NCBI GenBank assembly: GCA_002633005.1
Contig: NMRA01000230.1
Coordinates: forward strand, 323,271 to 387,270
Direction of reading: 5' to 3'
DNA: 64,000 nucleotides
DNA from: Phoronis australis
Taxonomy: Eukaryota > Phoronida > Phoronidae
A program made the position numbers and the translations under genes. The notes beneath the pieces are model-generated. The model worked only from the letters and a program-made list of their open reading frames with translations, did no database searches and had not been told where the DNA came from. This document shows positions 50,415 to 61,357 of the stretch, one piece after another. Numbering within the stretch: the stretch's first letter is position 1; each line of letters begins with the position of its first letter.

Positions 50415-51200
50415 TCTAACTCCTGCTATGATCTAGTCGTATCACGCTGTCATATTCATAAAACGCACTGACACTGACATGCAAACGTAAATACAGTGTA
50501 CGGTGACTCAAAGTGCTTTTTGAAACAAATGTCACGTGACCTAAAACATTATGGGGTGCTATATTTTTGTCATCTTTAAACGAATATAAATTAGTATGCG
50601 CGTTAAAATAAACATCAAAAACATATTTAAACAATTTTTTAGATTTCTTATCATTATCTTACCAATTTTAGAAATATCAAATTTTTTGGGTTAGATTCAA
50701 TTCATCAGGGGACATAATTCTAAACCAAAGAAGTTGTGGTTTTCTCCAGGTCTCTGTAGAAAATCTTTGTAAATTGCCATGATATTTATCTGATTGGAGT
50801 ACTGTCTTTTATTTTGGCTTTATAAAATACCATTAAAGCCATAAGACATAGATTTTAGACAGTTACGCTCAGTTATGCACGGCTAGTCTCAGGAAACCCC
50901 TCTCTATCAAGTGTGGTGATTCCCCTGGCGGCGTGGCCTGGTTGCCTCATCTGCGCTCACCACTGCTGCACAGTCACCACCTCAGCCCAGCTCCTGCTGT
51001 GACTTCTACTGTGCATACTACTCCAAACGTGGAATTGAATGTTTTTGCCCTGATTTTTGTTAAAGTTAGTAAAATGATCAATAAAAAGTCGCACCCACGG
51101 TAGGCTGTTGAGGCGCTCTAGTCTTGTGTGTCATAAACCGAGCAAACCAACGTCAACGAACAAACTTGGAGAAAACTTGGACTTTCCTCAAGGTTGTGGA
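50415..51200. promoter_or_regulatory. Divergent intergenic region, candidate bidirectional promoter
   Basis: 786 bp lie between the two opposed start codons. On the plus strand TATAAAA occurs at 50,821-50,827, with an inverted CCAAT (GATTGG) about 30 bp upstream. A locally G/C-richer stretch with CGGCG follows at about 50,930-51,000. No transcript data are visible and the start sites are inferred. Confidence 0.45.
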
Positions 51201-51287
51201 ATGCTACCTGCCTGGAGAAGTGCCAGACGTTGTAGCTTTGCAGCCCGCAATGAGTGGAGATGGTTTTCCTCCCATGACAACCCATTC
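51201..51287 (+). CDS. NUBPL: NUBPL exon 1: start and mitochondrial presequence
   Basis: 29 codons starting [18 protein letters not shown] and ending WFSSHDNPF, with donor GTAAGC after TTC (phase 0), matching the phase-0 acceptor of the next exon. Five Arg and no acidic residue before Glu18 suit a matrix-targeting signal. The total length equals that of human NUBPL. The alternative is an in-frame ATG at 52,507 that reads straight into exon 2, but this would ignore a strong TTTTCCAG acceptor. Confidence 0.65.
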
Positions 51288-54200
51288 GTAAGCATTGACA
51301 TGGTGTGACGTTCATGTTTAGTCTCTGAGTAGTCTGAGGCAGTGAGGTCCAGGCACAAGTCGGTTATAATGGACCCTGATTTAGAGAACCAGGCAATCGC
51401 TAAATAATAGCCCTGTTATTTAGTGGATGAAACTGGTTCACTAAATCAGGGTCCATTATATGCGACAAGTGTCGAGGTCCATTTATTCCTGTTGATACTC
51501 TGCTTGCTAGTAAAGTGTCGAACAATTAGCAATTACCAAATCAGCATATTTTAGCTAAATAACTACAAACTACAGATTTTAAATTAACAAAAGAATATAT
51601 TTTCTGAAAGTAGGAACCCTGTAGCATTTGTTATTGACTTTTTATCAATCTACCATTGTTGGATCGCTTGACCATGTATTTACCAAAAACGGAAGGTACA
51701 TCAACAGTAAAACCACAGTATCAATAACATGACCAAATTTTACATAAAATAAATATCCAAGATTTATCTCACAAACACTCGGTTTTCTAAATTATTTGTC
51801 TTCATTCTATGCAACTTCTGAGTTTTTTGTCAAAATAAAAGCTCAGATAAAAGTCGCAATTTTTGATAGCCTTCATGCAAGAGTGGCACGTATTATAAAC
51901 AATAACTGACTGTGTTTTGCGTAAAGCGTAGTATCTGGAAGTTTCAAAAGAATGGTATTATCCATTTCTGAGATTATGAACATTCTAAAGTTGTCTAAAT
52001 TAGGATATTTGTCTAGAGTGCTACATAGCCTTAAACCTATTTCACCACATGTTCAGCTGGCTAAAAAACAAAAGTCAAATTACACCTCTACTACTGGGAA
52101 TGCTTCTAAATAGACCAGATTGATAAATCTGCATTCGAAAACGGCTTTCTTTCCAGGTAATAAGTTAGTGGCACCTTTAATGTTTCTGGCTAATTAACTG
52201 GAAGTCGGATTTTGCATTTTATCCCAATTCTATAAACATCCATTCTTGTGCAGGTACGGTACCACATTCGTCGGAGGGGAAAGATTCAGCACACTTTAAC
52301 TTCCACCCCCATCTCCTCCCTTCATCGGCTCTGCCTCAATATCCAAAATTGATGTTTTGTGCTCTTTCAAATCTCCGTCTGTATGAATTACAAGTGATTC
52401 TAACCTCACCAGAAATTTTGTAACTTGAGAAGATTTTTTCGCAATTGTGAAATATTTTTCACAGAGGAATAGGGCTGAAATTCAGTCCTAAAGTCTGCGC
52501 GGGGTCGTGGGCTCCACTGTGTTTCAAATATTGTCGAGATCATCTGAGATTAACCTTTTCATAACTTTCAGTCACATTCCACATTCTGTTTTCCAGGGTA
52601 TAAAATCATCACCAAAGAAAACTCCTAATGTCTCGAGGGGCCTGCCAAAGAAACTGCCTCTTGCCGGTGTACAACATGTGATATTGGTGGCTTCTGGGAA
52701 GGGAGGTGTTGGTAAAAGTACAACTGCAGGTGAACAGTTTGGCAGGGTCAGAAGTTAAGAGAGAGAAATTAAAGGTCATTCGCGTAAGGTGTTACATAAA
52801 AAATGTCTCAAAAACTGAATCGTTACGGCGCACAACTTCAAAATTTACTGACACCAGATCCTGAAGGTCTACGTATTTTTTCTGCTTAATTTCTTATAAG
52901 GCCAAAAAAGTATAATTTGTTCTGGTCTCTTTTTTGAAAATCAAGTTGGTGGTGCGATGTCTTTTAGTTGCTCGCTTTTTCAAAAGAAGAAAATTGATCT
53001 GAGATAAGCAAAAATTGTGGAAAATGTCTTTCTCATTGCTTGGCAAATCATAATGTTTCAAACTTTGCTGTCCTTTTTTAAATGCCTTTGTGCAACTTTT
53101 CAAGATTATTTCTTTTTTAGTCTGTGAACTTACATCTTAAATTGAGTCGGGATGAAGACCAGAACAAACTTGCGCTTTTTGCCCTACCCAAGTATGTCAA
53201 AATCTGTTTGAAAAAATGCTTTGTCCATTTGTTTTCTGTTATTGTTTTACTTGCGGAAAACTATATTTTATGTTAACTTTGTTTTTATTTATTTTCTGGT
53301 TCAAAATTTTTTTGATTATTTTCAGTGAATTTGGCAGTGGCGCTTTACCAAAATGACCAGGTGAGTAAAACGTGGTTTTTCAGGATTTAGAGCACTTTGC
53401 CACCAAAAGCCTCACTCCATTATCACCCAGCCAGTGTAAACCCGATGACTATTGTGTTCCAATCTCTACTTCTACAACCCCACTAAATCCTTTTATTTTA
53501 ATCAAACAATGTTTGTGATCCATACTTCCACGCCAATTTGAACTTTGAATATCTAAATACACTCTAGAGGTCGAAGGCAAGATGCCAACTGCTAAGTCCG
53601 TATTTCTGTGTTTGACCTGTGGTCCTGATGGCTCTGTGGAGTAGAGAGTCTGCACAGTTAGCAGAAGGTCTAGGGTTCAAGTCCAGGTCACGGAATGTGG
53701 TCAGCAGGTGGCGTGCTGACCGGACTTAAAATGTTTGTGAATGCAATACTATTTGTAAAATGTAACCACACATTTGGTCCCAATCAATGATTACCTCGGT
53801 CATAGAGACTTGAGATCGCTGAGTCAGGTTGACCAGCTTATGAGATTTTGTGGCCATGAGCTCGGGTGTGTACTTCTCAGGATAGCCAATCACTGCTTCT
53901 TTTACATCTACTTCCTGTTTGGGGATAATCCATAACTAATTTGTTCTAAAGCTCGTGAAACATTTTTCTTTTGGCATGCCCCCTCCCGCTCATGCAGAGT
54001 ACTTCCAAAAGTGTTTATTATTGTGTTTTTATGGATGATTTCCTTTTGAAATTAGAATGAATGGAATGCACATATGAGTCTTCATAGGTGGTCTTTTATT
54101 ACAAATCTTGTTTTCTTTGTGAAATGGGAGATTTTAAGGAAGTAACAGCGACTGATCATGTGACACAGGTGACTCGGACTGCCCTCTATGAGTAAAATAT

Positions 54201-57200
54201 GGTACAAAGTGCTTCAAGTCATCTGCCTTCAAGAATTTTTTATGTTCAGCGTTGAATTGGAGCACTTTTTGTTGTAAAACTGGTCTCAAATTAAATTTTG
54301 AGAAGAACAAACAAATGTTCCATGTTGAAGCTGAACTTTAGAACCTGGTTTGTCAATTTATCCACAGAAGACAATACGGTATGGTTGTTAGTGCTATGGA
54401 AATATATTGGTTTAGTTCCCGTACTCTCGTCAGAATAAAAAGTTTGAGCTTAGAGGTTTAAATCAATCGGAATGTAGAGACCGATTCTGGATTGAGAGGA
54501 AAATTGGTTCAGGAGAGGTGTCAAGGAAGCAATTTATGAAAGAGTTGAGAATCCTAGCCTAAACAGACAAGGGGGCCTGAGGTTTCTGTTGCCAACGACG
54601 GGATAGAGCACTAAAGAGTATCCTACGCGAGCTGTGCTGTGGATCACATGACGAGTCACATGACACCTCAGTGGCCTGATGAAGTCCTCGAGAGGAGGAC
54701 GCAACGTAGCCAACTCAATCTATAGCTCCAGTAATTTATTCAATATTCTACATATTATTGCTCAGTAAGACAACTGAAAGTATTCATCGCATTAAAGCTT
54801 ATAAATTTCTACTCATCAGCCTTTTTCAAAGATCTGCCTCTCATTCTCAAAATTGCTCTTACTCACACCATTGTGCTTATAAGTTTGCTGTAGGCCAACT
54901 GGTTGCCTGGTTACAGAAGTAGGTCAAAGCCCCACATGACCATAGCAAAATTTCACCAATTTCAGACAAAATAATTGCTAAAATTGCCCTTTTTCCATTT
55001 TTCCAAGGTTTTTAACGCGTATGCCCTACTAGCTGTGATACAGAGTTTGAACGTTGAAAAACATGCGATTCGGTTTCAGGTGCGACATATCTTTTATGAA
55101 AAATGAGAAAGTGAAATTTGACTTGTCCCCCCTTATTGTGTCTTGAGATTTTATCTCAATCTCCATGGCTTCGCAGAGTGGCAAATACACTCACATATTA
55201 CCCTTCATTTCTTCTTTTGTAGTCCAAGAAAATAGGTCTTCTCGATGCTGACATCTATGGGCCTTCTCTTCCAAGGATGATGAATCTGAGCGGCGAGCCT
55301 CTTTTGAATAAACGTTAGTAGTATCTTCAATCAGCTCGTGTCTTGCTGTCTGAAAGTCACGTGACATGGTGTGGTTGTATTGTACATTTCCTGAAGTAAT
55401 GCCATGTTGTAAAGTTCATTGCTTACGATAAAAATTCTTCAGTTTGGGACACAATATGGTTGACAGGTGAAATTTTATTTTGTCAAATTCCTGGACAAGA
55501 ATAAATTTTCAGTAAAATTTACTTTGCCTTTAGCATGGTTTTTATGGCATAGCTATTACCAAACTATGTTAATTGTTAAAATTTTGAACTTTTGCAACAA
55601 TGTGGTAAGCCTCTGGAATTAGAAGTATGGCAATTTTAGGAATTATTTTTGTCGCAAATTGAAGAATTTTTACCGAAATCAGAATCACTGAGAAAAGGAG
55701 TGTTTCGCAATGTGATATGTTTACTTACTGTTGATTTGCTTATGAATTTGAAATGTGGACTTATTTAATCTATTAGAAATTACATGTTTGCAGTATTTGA
55801 TGATTTTTTATCTTTATTGAATTGCCATGATAATTTGTTTGACATATAATTAGACGCACGGAACTAATTTTGCATAAGGTCAGCCAAATACGTGCTCATA
55901 GAAAATATTGTCATTGGTAGTTATGTACAGTGTATTTAAGGCCCCTATGGAAAGCAGTATGATTTGATTGGGGTACCCTCATTACAAATATTACATTGGT
56001 AAATAAATAACAAATAAATAATAAATGGTAACTCTTTATTATTTATTTCACCCAAAACTTTGCCAAAATGTTCATTTTTAATGGCTGATTACTCAGCTCT
56101 GATGGAGACAATGTTGTTTCACGTCATCTACACACATAGTGTGATAATGAATGTGTTTGTGGCAATTTGATTGTCAGCACAGATACAAACAAGTTTGTGA
56201 TTAACATTTTTATGTTAATTTGTAGTCATGAATAGGGGAAAAACAGAAATATGTCGTGCTATCAACAGACGAGTTAATTTGGGAAAATGTGTTGATCACT
56301 TGTCTCTCGATGACTTGTAAATAAAAAATCACTGATTTAGAGACTAGGTTTTGTTGGAGGCAGACGTTTTGGCCTGGTCCGCCTGGCCTTTGTCGAGGAC
56401 TGAAGTATTTCCCGGCGTTAACTTTGTAAGGATGTCAGTGTAAAGGGGAGGTAATTACACACCACGGTCCAGATTCAAAAGGGGTCGAATTAATGACAAA
56501 ATAGCAAATTAAAGTAGACCATGTTGTTTGTGTGCTGACAATACTATTGCTTCTGCAGAGATGCTGGTTTTTCCACAATAATGGAAAGAAAATGTAATTC
56601 ACAAAATGTAACCCTTTTCACAGAATTAGAGATCCAGATCAGAGTTTCTGTAATTTTTTGGTTTTGAGTTTTAATCACGAAAAATTAATGTAATCCATCA
56701 AGTACGACATAGTCTGGACACAAATTGATCAATTATCGTTTTGCAGCAGATGTGTTCAAGTATTAGTTCATTTTTTTCGAATGTGGTGGTGTTTTCCATT
56801 TTGTTATGTTTACGAAAAGTCTGCACTTGTATAGCACGCAATATGTCTGGCAAGTGCAATGAAGTATTTTGTCAAATTTCTTGGCAAAATAAAGTTCAAA
56901 AAAATTTTAGTCCATTGTTAGCGTGACTTGTACTCAAACACGGATTGAAACTGGTTAATTGTACATCTGTATCTTTTCTGTAGAAAATTTGATGCAACCG
57001 CTGGTCAACTTTGGGATAAAATGGTGAGTAAAGTTGTATCGCCCCACAGTGAGAAATTCTTAATTTTGGTCAGTGAGACGTCTGGGGCCATGTCCTCAAA
57101 AATAGGACGGAGGGTATTTGGTCATTGTACTTGCAAACGGAAATGCACGCTAAAAGTAATCGGAACGTGTGCTGCTTCCCCATCACGGAAGGTGGTGATT

Positions 57201-60200
57201 AGCTACTCCAATGGTGGTCTCTGTTTGCACTTGACTGTCATGTCGGAATTCCGCTTGTGCGCAACGGTCACAACGGGGATTTCCTGGCCATTTTCTCTGA
57301 TCATCTGTTGTCATGTTCTGTATTAGTCAAGATGACACTAGTAGCCAACACTGTTTTAACAAGGCTTGGAATTATCTTCTTTTAAGAGAATTTCGTCTTT
57401 TTGGTTTTGATTTCCTCATATTTGATGTCCATTTTCCTATTTGTTGTCTTTTAATTATTATTTTAACTCATTGAAAAATGTTTATTCTATTAAATTTTAC
57501 AGCACAAAAAATATTTCTATCACACAAGCCTATTTATTTGTGGAAAGATGTATCACCTGGAAAATTTTCCTCTTTTTGTCATTGGTCATTTCAAGGCCTG
57601 TAGAATCTTTTGGAAGAGTACGGCCGATGTCTAGATAACGCTACTCCACCATCGGAAAATTCGGACAATGAGCTAGAAATGAAATGAATTACGCAGTCCC
57701 ACCGACAACACATAGATGAATGCACTGCGACTGATAGTTTATTAAACAATACAGAGCTACAGTCAATCACTAGCCTCAGTCTTTATTGTTAATGTCTTTG
57801 GGGATACAATGTGAAATCACTGAGAAATTTCCATGATTATACATTAAGTAGAGTTTATTATATTGGCCATTCATTCTAAATGTCACCAATTTCTACCAAC
57901 AATGTCTTTTTATCTTCAGAAGTGTCTGACCTTGTTATGAATGCTCACAATTTCTCAGAATCATTGCCTGATAGTAAATATGGTTCTGAGCTTGATAAGT
58001 GACCTAGCATTTATTTGGTGATACTTAAAATTTATGAAAATTAAGTAAAATTTCACTGGTCGGCCATATTGAATCTAAATTGGCAAGATTTTATAGTAAT
58101 GCAGACTGTGAGGTGTTTATTCAATAATTAAATTTTGCAACTTCAAACCGACATTGATGATCATGTATGTTTTTGTTTAAACCAATAATGACATCAATAC
58201 ATTGGAATGGAAATGTTTTTGAAAAAAATTCACCTACTGACAAATTGAGGAAGTTGCGTCTATTTGGGATAATTTGGTCATTGTCTCAAATTGACACAAG
58301 CTTTATCAGCAAAAACCAGGCATCACTCAATCAATTTGCATACTATAGGTTCTATTGTTTTTTGTCTGATGGAATGAGAGGTGTATGATGTCACTGAGTA
58401 TCACTATAGCTTCTGTTGAATCCGTGTTTTCTCAGCATGTCAATGGGGTTCCTAGTGGAGGAGCGGTCTGCCGTGGTGTGGCGAGGCCTCATGGTGATGT
58501 CCGCTGTACAGAAACTCCTGTGGCAGGTCTCTTGGGCACCGCTTGACTACCTAGTGGTTGATATGCCCCCCGGGACGGGTGACGTACAGCTGTCAATCAC
58601 CCAGAACGTTCCAGTCTCAGGTATATTTGTCTGTCTTGAGACTATCACACAATTTCAAGAATTTTTGCACTAAACAATTGAATTCTTCTGGAAGTGTTAC
58701 TATGGTATCTCTTCACTATTTCAGCATTCAGTTTTCATATTTTTTGACTCTTTCTTGATTTTCACACATCCATGTAGGGCTTCTGTGCGCCATTCATTAG
58801 ATTCTACTGGATAGATGACCAGACAAGATAAAGCAATGATGACTGTTGACACCATCTGTTGCTAGTAGCTTGGATCAAATGTGTAGCAATAATAGCAGAG
58901 GAATGTGACAAGCATGGCTTTGGACTTTTGAACTCACACAAAAAGCCTGAAGACTACATAAGAGGGTTCTCACGGATTACATATCGGGTTTTTGGTGGAA
59001 TGTGTCTGACTTATGTGGCCAGTGCCTGTGGCATTATGCCACCTGCAGTCTTTTTTGGGGTGAATATTGCCAGTTTCTCCGTCTTAGCGTCCAATAGGAT
59101 GTCTGGCAACTGCCTTTCTCTGGGAAGGTCTCTTCCACACAATGAGAAAATATCAGCCCTACTCCAAGTGTTTGTGGTCTGAATTCGTGGGAACGCTGAA
59201 CGTTCTTAAGTGTATTAATTTATGTGTTTTATGTTTATACTTAGTGTCGCGCCTTTTTTCAATCCTGGTACAACAGCAAGTCTGACACATCTGGCATTTT
59301 TTAAGAAGAGCTGTTAGCAGTTACGAACTTTGAACTTTTCAGGTGCAGTGATTGTGACCACACCCCAGGATATCGCACTGTTGGATGCGCGGAGGGGTGC
59401 AGAGATGTTCCGTCAGGTTAACGTGCCCGTCTTGGGTCTCGTCCAGAATATGAGTATCTTTGTCTGTCCCAGCTGTGGTCACGAAGCGCACATCTTCGGA
59501 CATGATGGTGCAAGGAATATGGCTGAAGAAACTGGGTTGGACATTCTTGGTACACTGAATCATTAACTAAGTTTGAATTATCTGTTTTGTTTTACATTTC
59601 ATTATCAGAATCAGAAGGTGTTCTTGACTGGTGGTCTTAACTTTATGTAGGACTCTAGAAAAATATCCAGATTTGGCTGCAAAGTTCGGAACATCATGTC
59701 TCGGAAATGGTCGTTTTGTCTTTGTTTGTATCATCCACTCGAGAATTGGGTCATCTGAAAGTCTCTTTCGTGGCAGTTGATTTTGGTGACCTTGACATCA
59801 TTTTCAAGGTGACGATATGAGAAAATCTAGGTGTGGCTTGGGGAATATTGTTGGTGCCTTATCTCAAGAAGGGAGCTTTAGATCATGTTCTTATTTTGTA
59901 CTAAAGTGAAAATTGGGAAACTCCAAGAGCCAGATAAGTTGGGTGATGATGACCTTGTTTTCAAGGCAACAGTGATGAAATCGACATTTCTGGTGCAGAG
60001 TTCTTTAAAAACTATTCAACATTGACTGCACCAGAGAAGCACTACTGCCGAGTTATACTAAAATCGACTTTAGACTAGGGAACGGCGACGACAGTTTGGC
60101 CATTCTGTTACAAATATATGTTACTCTAAGTTCAGTCTTCATTGCAGGTGATGTCCCACTGGACATTGGCATTAGAGAAACCTCAGATAGCGGTCAGCCT

Positions 60201-61357
60201 ATTGTGATATCACAGCCTAATAGTGCTCAGGTAACACTGACGTTTATGTGACGTTTTGGCCTAATGACGGGTATATTTCAAGGCAGGTCCTATCTCAGTG
60301 ACACAGGGTAACAGCAGTAGGTGGCAAAAGGTCGTGACCCACTCAGAACACCAAGTCATGTGATCTAACCCGCTGGAAATTGCGACTGTTGGCTAGATAT
60401 AATGCTGTTTATGAATTCACTCGTCTGTATTTCAAGCACTCAAGCACTGTTACTGGCTTACACCCAAGTGGCACATGATCTTTTGTCAACCATAACGAAG
60501 CATAGACGTTATTTAAATTATTCTTGTTATGTCTCTGGACAGTCTTCTCTATTGTTATCTTGTGGATGATATAGAGTGGTGACGAGTATCGATGAAAATT
60601 TTCAAAAAACAGCAACGTCACTAATTTTTGTAAGTTTTTATTCCAGTATTAGACTCAAATTTTATCTGTTTTCTCAACTGGTTGTCTCAAAATTTTCCTG
60701 ATTTTAGCACTCTTGTGCGTTTCGTGAATTCTGTCTTCAAGAGGGACTGCAGCCTAATTATCTTAATCAGATTACTAAACCTTCTGTTAACTATAATAAA
60801 GATTGTGCCACACAACAAAATCTTTTGAGGACTGCTCTGTGTGTGATCTGTTTTCTGAGCATTTATTTATTTATTGTGATATTTAAAATGAGTGTGGCCT
60901 CTTCAGTGATAGCACTGCTTTCCAAGAGGGACCTCAACAACAAAAAACAGTAATATAATACAATGGGGTGAAGTAATAAAACAACAATTATATTATGTAT
61001 TATATAACAAAGAAATGTTATGTTCTAATAACAAAGCTACAATTTTATAAATGTCCGTTTCCTTAGCGTTTTGTATTGCGTTTGCATTTTGTTTCCCCAT
61101 TCTGCTGTATGGGGCTGGAGCTCATTGATGGCACCTTGGATGTGTTAAACGACATATCTGAAACTTGTTTTATGTTGGTTTGAGGTTTCATACTTATTCG
61201 ATATATCCAAAAGCGTGCTCGACTTGACTTAAACAAAGTCCATTCTTTTTCATTTCAGGCCAAGGTTTACAGAGCCATTGCTGAACGAGTTGTCGACAAA
61301 CTGCCTGAAAATATTAATGGCTTTGTTGAAAAGGATTTGAGAAACAACATCACATGA
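51201..61357 (+). CDS. NUBPL: NUBPL, mitochondrial iron-sulfur protein for complex I assembly (nine exons)
   Basis: Nine exons (960 nt with stop) join in phase to a 319-residue protein, the length of human NUBPL. NUBPL is a Mrp/NBP35-family P-loop ATPase that binds a [4Fe-4S] cluster and helps build iron-sulfur clusters of respiratory complex I in the mitochondrial matrix. In order: an Arg/Ser-rich N-terminus without acidic residues for the first 17 positions (transit peptide), the deviant Walker A loop KGGVGKST (residues 64-71), [12 protein letters not shown] (switch/Walker A' region, near 91-102), [10 protein letters not shown] (129-138), [12 protein letters not shown] (Walker B region, about 173-184), VCPSCGH with the cluster-binding Cys 232 and 235, and SDSGQPIV near the C-terminus. 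All family hallmarks are intact, so the gene looks functional. Two donors are weak (GTTAGT, GTACAC). Confidence 0.95.
51363..51462. repeat. Palindromic element with GAGAACCAG core, copy C
   Basis: TATAATGGACCCTGATTTA at the left is matched by TAAATCAGGGTCCATTATA at the right, 19 bp perfect. Inside lie GAGAACCAG and CTGGTTCAC. The outer arms differ from those of copies A and B. Confidence 0.85.
52597..52729 (+). CDS. NUBPL: NUBPL exon 2: P-loop
   Basis: Acceptor TTTTCCAG, phase 0 in and phase 1 out, donor GTGAAC. Encodes [18 protein letters not shown], then [14 protein letters not shown], the nucleotide-binding loop of the Mrp/NBP35 family. Confidence 0.95.
53326..53360 (+). CDS. NUBPL: NUBPL exon 3
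   Basis: A 35-nt micro-exon between ATTTTCAG and GTGAGT, phase 1 in and phase 0 out, encoding (V)[11 protein letters not shown], the helix after the P-loop. Confidence 0.93.
53627..53720 (+). mobile_element. tRNA-derived SINE-like head
   Basis: TGGCTCTGTGG resembles an RNA polymerase III A box, and GGTTCAAGTCC, about 50 bp downstream, a B box. The surrounding cloverleaf is too degraded for a working tRNA. A short GGTCAGCAGG..GTGCTGACC hairpin follows. Confidence 0.4.
54672..54712 (+). ncRNA. Hammerhead-ribozyme-like motif (mutated core)
   Basis: TGGC, CTGATGA (54,676-54,682), one base, stem GTCCTC / GAGGAC around GAGAG, then GCAACGTA and GCCA. Stem II is a perfect 6 bp and stem I (TGGC / GCCA) 4 bp; ACGU could form a minimal stem III with cleavage after A. 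The conserved GAA reads GCA, which would be expected to cripple catalysis. Probably the relic of a retroelement end. Confidence 0.4.
54946..55155. mobile_element. MITE-like element, TCTCACCAATTTAGGACA family, copy 6
   Basis: AAAATTTCACCAATTTCAGACA at the left; TTGTGTCTTGAGATTTTA at the right. Internal TTGCTAAAATTGCCCTTTTTC block. Confidence 0.65.
55223..55313 (+). CDS. NUBPL: NUBPL exon 4
   Basis: Acceptor TTTTGTAG, phase 0 in and phase 1 out, encoding [17 protein letters not shown] and [13 protein letters not shown]. The donor is the unusual GTTAGT. The phase with exon 5 (C|AA = Gln) confirms it. Confidence 0.93.
55428..55670. mobile_element. MITE-like element, TCTCACCAATTTAGGACA family, copy 7
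   Basis: AAAATTCTTCAGTTTGGGACA at the left; TTGTCGCAAATTGAAGAATTTT at the right. Opposite orientation to copy 6. It contains ATATGG..CAGGTGAAATTTTATTTTG. Confidence 0.7.
56984..57023 (+). CDS. NUBPL: NUBPL exon 5
   Basis: A 40-nt exon after TCTGTAG with donor GTGAGT. Encodes (Q)[12 protein letters not shown] and splits the following Cys codon (TG|C). Family alignment places it between the DADIYG and MSMGF motifs. Confidence 0.92.
57525..57605 (+). repeat. Interspersed repeat with conserved reading frame, copy 2
   Basis: Partner of 42,108-42,190 (inverted). Encodes [20 protein letters not shown] in the plus frame. Confidence 0.55.
57880..58094. mobile_element. MITE-like element, TCTCACCAATTTAGGACA family, copy 8 (diverged)
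   Basis: AAATGTCACCAATTTCTACCA at the left; GAATCTAAATTGGCAAGATTTT at the right. It contains CACTGGTCGGCCATATTG next to the right end. Confidence 0.5.
58436..58620 (+). CDS. NUBPL: NUBPL exon 6
   Basis: Acceptor TTTCTCAG, donor GTATAT. Encodes [18 protein letters not shown], then [17 protein letters not shown], with the Walker B-type aspartate and the highly conserved PPGTGD loop. Confidence 0.96.
59343..59549 (+). CDS. NUBPL: NUBPL exon 7: cluster-binding CPSC
   Basis: Acceptor ACTTTTCAG, 207 nt, phase 1-1. Encodes [43 protein letters not shown] and DGAR. CPSC supplies the two cysteines that bridge a [4Fe-4S] cluster in the dimer. The donor GTACAC is weak but fits phase and homology. Confidence 0.96.
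59650..59712 (+). repeat. Interspersed repeat, copy 2 of 2
   Basis: Partner of 34,028-34,090 (GTAGGACTCTAGAAAAAT..TTCGGAACATCATGTCTCGG), inside NUBPL intron 7. Confidence 0.6.
60148..60230 (+). CDS. NUBPL: NUBPL exon 8
   Basis: Acceptor ATTGCAG, donor GTAACA. Encodes (G)[18 protein letters not shown] and VISQPNSAQ. Confidence 0.95.
61259..61357 (+). CDS. NUBPL: NUBPL exon 9 and stop
   Basis: Acceptor CATTTCAG, phase 0. Encodes [18 protein letters not shown] and [14 protein letters not shown], then TGA at 61,355. The tail after DKLPEN is a little longer than the family's usual end. Confidence 0.94.
   Translation, partial: AKVYRAIAERVVDKLPENINGFVEKDLRNNIT

Larger units (their letters stand above)
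51288..61258 (+). other. NUBPL: NUBPL introns
   Basis: Eight introns of about 0.6-1.9 kb. They contain a palindromic element (51.4 kb), a tRNA-derived SINE-like head (53.6 kb), a hammerhead-like motif (54.7 kb), MITE-like copies (54.95, 55.43, 57.88 kb) and two other interspersed repeats (57.5 and 59.65 kb). No nested gene was recognised. Confidence 0.75.

Noticed and set aside
52507-52758. NUBPL starting at the ATG 52,507 with no upstream exon
   Set aside because: It reads through a strong acceptor (TTTTCCAG) and gives a hydrophobic N-terminus instead of a transit peptide; the 51,201 exon fits phase, length and targeting better.
53627-53720. A functional tRNA gene
   Set aside because: A- and B-box-like motifs are present but acceptor and anticodon stems do not pair well; called SINE-like instead.
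57021-57326. 101-codon ORF running on from NUBPL exon 5
   Set aside because: Intronic read-through past a GTGAGT donor; exon 6 continues the conserved protein in phase.
58859-59182. 107-codon ORF in NUBPL intron 6
   Set aside because: No ATG start, no recognisable domain, and it lies in an intron between two certain exons.
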